From: Mycteria americana
Taxonomy: Eukaryota; Chordata; Aves; Ciconiiformes; Ciconiidae
DNA: 64,000 nt
Reading direction: 5' to 3'
Assembly (NCBI RefSeq): GCF_035582795.1
Contig: NC_134369.1
Span: 54,808,001-54,872,000, forward strand
The notes under the pieces are model-generated. The model saw nothing but the letters and a program-made list of their open reading frames with translations, had not been told where the DNA came from and ran no database searches. Each line of letters opens with the position of its first letter. Position 1 is the stretch's first letter. This document shows, one piece after another, positions 36,815-64,000 of the stretch. The position numbers and the translations under genes are program-made.

Positions 36815-36938
36815 ACATACGTTATCATTAATCTACATCAGGTTCTTCAAAACCCTTGAGAGTCTAAGCTTCAGATTTTTTAAATCTATGAATGAAAAAG
36901 GAGTAGAAATAATTGACAGATAAGTGTTTGCGTATTAC

Positions 36939-36984
36939 CTGAATTTCATGGTCTCACAGAAGACACTACTGAATCTACCTCCAC
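36939..36984 (-). pseudogene. EFCAB11: EFCAB11 exon carrying an in-frame TGA
   Basis: This 46-bp exon has a good minus-strand acceptor (GTGTTGCAG|GTGGAGG) and donor (ATTCAG|GTAATA). In the phase demanded by its neighbours it encodes VEVDSVVSSVRP, stop, NS(G). Human has IEVDSVMSSINPNTSG at this place. The stop is TGA at 36,946-36,948 (minus strand). A CGA or GGA ancestor one base away is likely; CGA to TGA would be a common CpG transition, which is inference. Everything after this point would be lost from the protein. Confidence 0.8.
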
Positions 36985-39900
36985 CTGCAACACAGAAGAT
37001 ATGCCACAGTGGTTTTCTACAGAGGTGATAAATCTGAACTCCTGTGTGATTTCCATTTTATATAAATAGTATGTGATTTCACTAAATACTGATCTCATTA
37101 TAATACAAATTACACAACAGTATCATCTATGGCATTTAAGTAAGAAAATATTTTATTCTAATTAAAATAAAACCACCTCTTTTTTATCCAGTAAACTAAG
37201 TCTATATGTAGTCCCAATAGAATCCTAATCAATATCCAAATCTTAAACTAAGTATGCTTAAACAAACATGCTTAACTTTATACAGATTAGAGTTCAACTA
37301 CACACAAAGGAACTGTAATATTCAAAACTAACTTTTGGAGCATCAGCCAAATTTGTTATTTCCTTTAAACAGTGAAAGAACTTTCTGTTTCAATATTCAG
37401 ATTGGAGATCAACTATTTTCTGAAACACAGTTTGATCAAAATCCATTTGGTAAACCTCCCTAAAATAAAAACTTTAATAAAAAGGTAGAGAATAAAAAAA
37501 TAAGAAGGAAGTGAAAAAAACCTGTTTGCATCACCCAGTTTCTACAACTATCCTGAAACCAATCCACTACTGTCTCATTTTATGTACTATGTATCTCCGT
37601 TACTGTCTTTCAGTAGGATCTTACCTCACAGTTTTATCTGATAGGAACACAGGACTGACACTTACTTGTTGATTAGCATGTTACCAAGATTCACTAATTC
37701 TCACTAATATTAGTGTGTTACCGAGATTCCTTACAGTACAAAAGCAAAAAGCTAAATGACATGATGAAAACAAAAAAATTGACTTTTCAGAACTGAAGTA
37801 GGAGGTGACCAAGAGATCACTGGAAAAGATCTTTGAACACTGTAAGGAACAGAAAGGGAGTGTATATCCAGGAAAGCAGAGAGGTTCACTTTGGGCTATA
37901 TTTATACCGCTTTTTAGCAAGACTGAGTGCTAATGAGTCCAAGCTCTTGCATCTACGTTACTAGAATACAAGAATGCACATAGCTGCAGCACTGAGACAA
38001 CTCACATGGGAGGAGACGACATGTTAGCAGCTTCTAGTGCAACCTAAGCGTACTCCATTCTGGAGAACGGACAAGCCAAACATGCCGTGACCAGTTAACC
38101 TAAGACTATATGTTCCATTTGGCCTGCAACACTTTTCACATAGACTGTGTCAGGCGTACAAATAGGCTAGGGAGTCCTTTTTAGAAAGCTTTGATAAGAT
38201 GTGCCAGAAGAGCAGCTGGAAGTTGTAAGCAGCCCTGGGCTCAGACTGCCCTTCTGTTCTCTGGATGTCAGGGTGCCCTGCTGTTGGCACCTTGTTCAGC
38301 AGCAGGTGCCGACCTACCGGTGTCCTGTTGTGAAGGTACGGACTTGGGTCAGGGAAAATACTGGGCATTTTGGGGGGCCTGGCCTCCTAGGCACAGTGTA
38401 GAGAGTGCTTTTAGTTAGATCTAAATGTAACAGTACCAGGGATGAAACTTCAGCTGGGGAAACAACATATTTTCATGACTGCTATTCCTGCAGTACCCTT
38501 TTCATTTGAAACACTTAACACCTGACTGTGCAGTTAGCCAGCTAAATGGTTGTTGAAATATGGGAGCTTTTTAGATCAGTTCAAATAATTTGGGGGAAAA
38601 GAGGATCACTGAACCAAACTTTCAGAGAAAAAAAGTATAAGTCCCACAAACATGATGCCCGCAATGCTGCTTGTTCCTAGAAATGATGATTTTTATATGC
38701 TAATATATCAAGTATACATACAGTATCAGTCCAACAATCAGGTTAATCTCTTTCTATGTTCATGTTTTCCTAGTTACTTGTCTCAGAAGGCTTAATTTTA
38801 AACAGTAGCAAGTTCAGAATCTCTATGAATAACCACACAAAAACAATATTTTATAAAAAATAATATAGAATTGTTACAACAAATTATTTTGAAAAAGCCA
38901 GTGGAGTAGGAATGTGATTCAAATTCTTAGGTCCCACCTTCTCCAGTAAAGAGTTCGTTAATGACATCTAGTGGGTAAAGTTAGTATTACTTTTAATTTA
39001 CAGAATAAATGAAAACATGGCCAAAAAAAAGATGCAGCAACAATTTACTAAAAACGGAGTTGCTTGATTGCAGTTGATGATGCTAAGTAATTGCCATTTC
39101 TACTGAAAAATGTATTGTAGTATGTAGTGTAGTTGAGGAAACAGTTTCGCCTTAACTTAAGAAGTAACGCATGCATACCATTCCCTATTTCTTGGAAAAC
39201 CTATTGGAAGTACTCTCTTTGCCAGGACTGTTCTTAGCGACTTTAGAAGACATACAAGGGCTGTTACAATAGTCTCTGATTTTAATCATTTTGACAACAA
39301 AGTAAAATGCACAATAACATGCTCAAGAACTGGATCCTAACAATCAGCTTTTAGGATTGTAACTTCTGTGTTTGGTTCCTATGTGGTGCACAAAGTTGTG
39401 TTTCTCAGAACTAGATTAAAAACTACCAAAATGTTGAAAGGAACACTTACAAGACCTGGGCATCAGCAAAAGCAAAAGGTGTGGCTGTGCCATAAACCAT
39501 AGTTAATGCATGTTAGCAAAAGCCACAAAGAAAAGTAGCTGTCTACCCAGGGATCTTTCAGTACTTCACAATGAGCAGTCACTGGGTAAAGACCAACAGT
39601 TGCTGGAATTGGGCCCACTTAAGGAGCTAGCAAAACCACTAGATGACAGAATCACTCCTGGAACAAACGTTTTTAATTAATTTTTGTGCAGCTGCACAGA
39701 CAAAATGGTCTACAGCCAGGTGGTCGCGGCACTGCCTAGAGACACAGCAGGTGTGACTTGGCACCTTGTCAGGCAGAAGTAACTAAATCTGCACCTCCTT
39801 CCTTCCCAGGAGTCCTCCACTTCTATTCTCTTTCCAGGAAGGAGCCATCAGTGACTTTTGCACAGAACCTGCTCTTGTTTGAATGCCTTAAGCATGTTTT

Positions 39901-41019
39901 GAGTACTCCTACTAGAAGAAACATTCAGGGAATTTAACAGAACAGCTAACTTTTACATGAAGGTAAAAACGGACAGGAGAAGATAGATAAGGCCCAGCTG
40001 AGCATTTTCAGATTCATAATTCAGCAGTTAAGACTCACTTTGGAAGTCTAAATTATTTTTAGATCTGGCCCTAGCTCATTGAGAGAATGTTTACCCACGG
40101 CTGAAAGGTATCAGAGATGACTACTTTCACAGTTTAATAAAACATTTCTGTGATTTTTACTTTAAATCACCACAGACAAAATTTTGTTTCTGACCTTGTT
40201 AAGACTCTTTTTCTAAAATACGTATTTAAGTAAAAAAAAAAAAAATTAGTCACAAGTGGTCCTTGGGGAAGAAGATTGCTCAAACTGGAGAAGAAAGATG
40301 AATCATCATTTCTATGCTAAATATACCCTATAGTATATTGGTCAAGCTTGTATCGACATGCCATGAGAACGACAAACTCACAGACACATGTATTTATTTT
40401 GAAATCTTGCATGTGTGTTCTTCTTTTGAGATCACTTGCAGTACTAGAATGGAAACATAACTTCCAGAACTACATTAAGCCGTACAATTTATCCTGTATC
40501 TTCCTGTGAGTATGCAACACATTATTTCTCTCAATAAACCTTTCTTTTGTTAAGATTTTTGTACAGCTATAGATTTATATTAGAGAAGTCAAGACTAAAA
40601 ATGTGCATCTGTTACTTGAAAGCAAAAATAGCTATATTTTTGAGAATACATGTTTATTATTAGGATATGTGGTAGTTTCACATCTACTGAAACCACTGAG
40701 TGGAAGAAATGGAGTGTACCACTAATAAAAAGCAATAATTGACCAATAACAAGTTCAGTAAGTCACTTATTTCATACATCTTGTACACGTACGAAATACA
40801 ATGCATCCTGCTCATCACAGGAAAGGTAGGGGTTTGATTATTTTCTTTTGCAATAAATACCCCCAGATAAGAAAATTACTTCAAGAATCTGTAGGTATTT
40901 CTGTTTACCAAACCTACAGTAATCCACTGCAATTAGTGCAGACCAGTCAGTACAGAGTTCTCAATAGTGAGACATCTATATAAGCTGGATCTTCAGAACA
41001 CAAATGAAAAAACATACAC
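36985..41019 (-). other. EFCAB11 intron
   Basis: A 4-kb intron between the first two recognised exons. It is AT-rich. I recognised no mobile element in it. Short plus frames at 38,191-38,418 are not supported by any motif. Confidence 0.6.
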
Positions 41020-41115
41020 GCTTGAGGGTTTATAACCAAACGACTTTACTACAGCAACTTTAAATTCCTCTCTGCTTAAATAGCCTTTGTTATCTTCATC
41101 ACACACTTCAAAAAC
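41020..41115 (-). CDS. EFCAB11: EFCAB11 coding exon, first EF-hand
   Basis: This 96-bp exon encodes VFEVCDEDNKGYLSREEF...FGYKPSS, matching the human VFKACDEDHKGYLSREDF...FGYKPSK. The EF-hand loop DEDNKGYLSREE has acidic residues at loop positions 1, 3 and 12 and Gly at 6, so calcium binding is credible. The minus-strand acceptor is TCTCTAG|GTTTTTG. The donor that keeps phase is AGC|GTGTATG. A stronger-looking GTATGT lies two bases further and would shift the frame. Confidence 0.9.
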
Positions 41116-41812
41116 CTAGAGAAAGAAAGTGATTTGCATTAAAAACCAATAAACCTGACCTAATATTTTTTACTTTGAATAACTGTTACGGGAAGAATAA
41201 AATAGGCACTTGCTGAATAAACTATGCTATTTAAAAAAAAACTATTGAAGATTAGTTGCATCTCTGTCAGAACTCTGGTCATCTACTCTGTTACAGTATG
41301 TAAAAATGGACTGAGTCCGTTTAATTTTAAATTTTGGTTAAGTTAAAATAAAGTTATCCTACTTCTACGTTTCATGTGCCTATTATGAAAAGGCTTTTTG
41401 CAAACTTAGAATATATGGTACAGACTTCTGGAAACCAAATTACATTAGATTTGTTTCTGCAAGATCTTGAATTTTTTCTTGAAAAATGCCAGGCATCTTT
41501 AATTCTCTTAGTTAAGTCACTATATAGACAGGAACTATGAGGAGAGACTGGAATGCAAGCATAGTCAGAAGCCATGAAATTTTCTGAAGTACTTTTAGAA
41601 AACAAACACTGTTTCCATAGTCTATACTTAGACAAGAGATTTGCACATAACATGCAAAAACCATGTAACTTCCCCAAGAGCTTTTCCCACAGAAGACCTT
41701 CAGCAGGGGTTCGTAATGAAACATCTAATCTCATAGTACTGAAGGGTACATCTACAGATTGCTTCAGGAAGAAGCATTACATGCAACTCTGCAGAAAAGT
41801 ACTAATAAAATT
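41116..41812 (-). other. EFCAB11 first intron, left part
   Basis: AT-rich DNA upstream (in gene sense) of the EF-hand 1 exon. No element was recognised. The 120-codon minus frame at 41,372-41,734 has no known motif. Confidence 0.5.
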
Positions 41813-42336
41813 CACAGAATCACAGAATCATATAGGTTGGAAAAGACCTTTAAGATCATCGAGTCCAACCATAAACCTAACACTGCCAAAAACCACCACT
41901 ACACCATGTCTCTAAGTACCTCATCCAAACGTCCTTTAAATACCTCCAGGGATGGCGACTCAACCACTTCCCTGGGCAGTCTGTTCCAATGCTTGATAAC
42001 CCTCTCGGTGAAGAAAAATTTCCTAATATCCAGTCTAAACCTCCCCTGGCGCAACTTGAGGCCATTTCCTCTTGTCCTATCACTTGTTACCTGGGAGAAG
42101 AGACCAACCCCCACCTCTCTACAACCTCCTTTCAGGTAGTTGTAGAGAGCGATGAGGTCTCCCCTCAGCCTCCTTTTCTCCAGGCTAAACAACCCCAGCT
42201 CCCTCAGCCGCTCCTCATCAGACTTCTGCTCCAAACCCTTCACCAGCTTCGTTGCCCTTCTCTGTACGCGCTCCAGTACCTCAATATCCCTCTTGTAGTG
42301 GGGGGCCCAAAACTGAACACAGTATTCGAGGTGTGG
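41813..42336 (-). mobile_element. Young CR1 LINE 3' segment, minus strand
   Basis: A 524-bp 5'-truncated CR1 with a reversed CACAGAAT tail. It has an open minus frame (41,899-42,351, 150 codons) covering [15 protein letters not shown] to [10 protein letters not shown]. It is nearly identical to the 3' end of the element at 23,780; a 68-codon frame on the same strand is identical in both. Flanks AAATTCACA (41,808-41,816) and AAATTACACA (42,341-42,350) suggest an imperfect target duplication. Confidence 0.92.
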
Positions 42337-42350
42337 TTGTAAATTACACA

Positions 42351-42750
42351 AACACGTTGAAATTTCATCAATGTTTTTCTAGGTGTAGCTTGCCGATTTT
42401 ATTGCATGCTGATATAAGACGCATTATTTGTTAACTGCATTCACAAGCTTGTAATAAATTGATGAGAACCAAATGCTAAGACAGTTCATTTTGGTAGACA
42501 GAGCAAGCTTTGATGTAGTCCAGGCTCTTACTTTGATTAATTTTACACCTGTTTTCCTCCCACTCCCTTCTTGAAGTCCTCACGCAGTTATCTCATTAGC
42601 AGGGCACTTCAGACACGGGAATTAGCACCGAGCTGAATGAACGATTATGCAAATACCGCACCTGCCCTAAACCAATACTAAGGTCAACTAAAGACTTATT
42701 AGATTAATTCAGGTCACTGAGACGTGGCTGTTTTGCCGGTTTAGCAGTTT
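42351..42750. other. Unique DNA left of the CpG island
   Basis: Composition rises from AT-rich to GC-rich here. No exon was recognised. A first coding exon of EFCAB11 was expected between here and 43.1 kb on the minus strand but could not be identified. Confidence 0.4.
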
Positions 42751-43084
42751 TGAGAGAGGTGCCCCAGCTGCCTGAGCGCCTCTCCACACCCGTGCGCCCC
42801 TGGGAGGCCGGAAAAGCCCTTCAGGCTTCACCGGGCACCGACGGGACGGACCCGCCGCCCCCCGGGCTCCTCACCCGCCCGGCTGCGGAAGGGCGGGCTC
42901 CCTGCAGCCCACGGGCGGCCGCAGGCGCGCAGCGCGCTCAGGGCGGCCGCAGGCCCGCGCTGCCTGCCAACCCGCGCGCCGCCACCAGCTCCCGTGGGGC
43001 AAGCGCAGCGCCGGCGTCGATTGGCTAAAACCAGACGCGCGCCATTGGCTCAGGAGGAGGGGAGGGGCTGCGCCGCGCTGCGGG

Positions 43085-62807
<19,723 letters not shown>

Positions 62808-64000
62808 GTAAGTAGAACTCAATTATTTGTGGTTTTTTTTAGACTGTATGTTTAAACTTACAATGCTGTCATGTTTGAGTGTTAAAAGCAAGTTAAGGGG
62901 AGGTGGTCAGAAGCATGTTATTCTTAAACTCCTTAAAATAAAAGCCTTTAGTTCCTTATCTTCTGGTCTTATCTCCAAAACATAGTCAAAATGTGCTATT
63001 TACCTGTAAAAATTATATGGGATACTGTTGCTAATGGAGGACACTACCAGATTTTGGATTCTGTAAACTTCTAAATTAAGCTTTCCTTCTCTGAATTGGA
63101 ATAATGTTGCTCCTCTCTTTTTTTTTTTTTTTTTCAGTTGTATTTCACTTTCCTACTTGTGCCTTGGTATTAACAGAATTCCAGCTGAGCCACAACAGGG
63201 TTAGGAAGGCTTTTTTTGTTTATTTTTTGAGTGCAGCAGTCCTGCTGCAAAAATTCTCAGCCCCTTATGGTAATATCATCTTTTGTTAAAGGTGCCTGAC
63301 GTTTTCCATTAAGAACTTCTATTTTCACTTGCTACTAATATTGCCAAATTCTAACACATTCTATGCCAGATGTTGCCCTCAGGCTGAATCTTTAAAAACT
63401 TAAGCGTGTTTTGAGAACAATGGGAAAAAGTTGTTTTGCACAGATAAAAAAAAAAAAAAATAATTAAATCTGGTAACCTCTTACAAGACCACAGCTCCCC
63501 ATTCCTTTCACCAGAAGCTTTTACCTCTTCCAGGTGGAAGTTGCACTGGTAAGATACTTTACCCATATCTAAGTAAGAGTTTGTAAAGTTGTGTATATAT
63601 TCAGAGGGCTGAGAATACAATTGCTAGTTGCAGAGAGCATCCTCCATTCTAGAGTGAACATGATTGCTGCTGTGAGCCTTGCTGGTCAATGTCCAAGGAA
63701 TGGAACTGGAACAGAAAGCATGTGAGGCTTTGTCTCTCCTGCCTTTGAAGTGTGGCCTCTGAGCACGTTCAGCAAAGGAAGAAAGCTACAAACACCTTCA
63801 AGACTTCAAGATTGTTCAGTTGTGATTCAAAAAGTGAGGAGATCATAAAACTGGGGGTGTTTGTGCAGCCTTAATTCAGGTTTCTATAAGCGTATACTTC
63901 ATGAGAACCTTATTGGAAGAAAAATGTAACCTTTTTTCACTAGTCTTTTCTTTACTGCACAGAACATTACTTGATAATGAGACCATTCATTGTTTTATTC
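62808..64000 (+). other. TDP1 intron, right edge
   Basis: AT-rich intron running off the window. Long T and A homopolymers lie near 63,118-63,134 and 63,446-63,460. I looked for the exon with the second HKN motif and did not find it. Confidence 0.6.

Larger units (their letters stand above)
32282..41115 (-). pseudogene. EFCAB11: EFCAB11, EF-hand calcium-binding protein, partial and with a premature stop
   Basis: Four exons on the minus strand match EFCAB11, a small calmodulin-like protein of about 160 residues whose role is poorly known. In order they are 41,115-41,020, 36,984-36,939, 33,867-33,766 and 32,372-32,282. Phases agree (0, 0/1, 1/1, 1/2) and each has AG and GT boundaries. Together they encode EF-hand 1 (loop DEDNKGYLSREE), the linker, and the second, degenerate hand (FDVQDRGFLTFED). 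The first coding exon and the last (EF-hand 3) were not found. The 46-bp exon has an in-frame TGA at 36,946-36,948. Skipping it, or using a GT two bases later at the first donor, does not restore the frame. The other three exons are fully open, so loss would be recent, or the stop could be an allele or assembly error. The identity is supported by its head-to-head position next to TDP1. Confidence 0.8.

Noticed and set aside
41372..41734. 120-codon minus frame next to the EFCAB11 EF-hand 1 exon
   Set aside because: No similarity to the EFCAB11 N-terminus, and no donor in phase with the next exon.
63118..63290. Polypyrimidine tract followed by AG and a 61-codon frame, tested as the next TDP1 exon
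   Set aside because: The translation after the AG does not match the TDP1 KWSAE... or second HKN region.

Overview
This window is vertebrate nuclear DNA, almost certainly from a bird. It is dense in CR1 LINE copies and carries copies of a short LTR family flanked by 5-bp target duplications. Interrupted (exon-intron) genes sit around one CpG island. The neighbouring pair EFCAB11 and TDP1, divergently transcribed, matches the arrangement on human chromosome 14q32. The young, long CR1 copy at 23.8-26.4 kb hints at a lineage with recent CR1 activity, but I cannot name the species.

Layout. Positions 1 to about 42.7 kb are mainly AT-rich intronic or intergenic DNA. Four exons of EFCAB11 (minus strand) were found at 41.02-41.12, 36.94-36.98, 33.77-33.87 and 32.28-32.37 kb. 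The last coding exon was not found and probably lies off the left edge; the first coding exon was also not found. The 46-bp exon at 36,939-36,984 has an in-frame TGA, so this copy of EFCAB11 appears broken. A CpG island at about 42.76-43.6 kb, with several CCAAT boxes, looks like the shared promoter. To its right, TDP1 (plus strand) runs from about 43.1 kb past the right edge. I could place eleven coding exons with consistent GT-AG splice sites and phases, encoding about 474 residues up to just before the second catalytic motif.

Mobile elements. CR1 fragments in both orientations lie at 0.85-3.15, 6.5, 18.0, 20.2-21.9, 23.6-26.7, 36.0-36.8, 41.8-42.3, 49.8-50.5 and 60.2-61.7 kb. Two are nested. 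At 0.85-3.15 kb a plus CR1 is split by a minus CR1. At 23.30-27.02 kb a reversed LTR is split by a plus CR1, itself split by a minus CR1 that still has an 859-codon open frame covering the endonuclease C-terminal part and all of the reverse transcriptase. Four copies of one LTR family (8.0, 19.0, 23.3-27.0 and 48.7 kb) each have a perfect 5-bp target duplication.

I saw no CRISPR array, operon or bacterial system. The most notable points are the three-layer nested element, the long open CR1 frame with a conserved antisense open frame, and the nonsense codon in EFCAB11.
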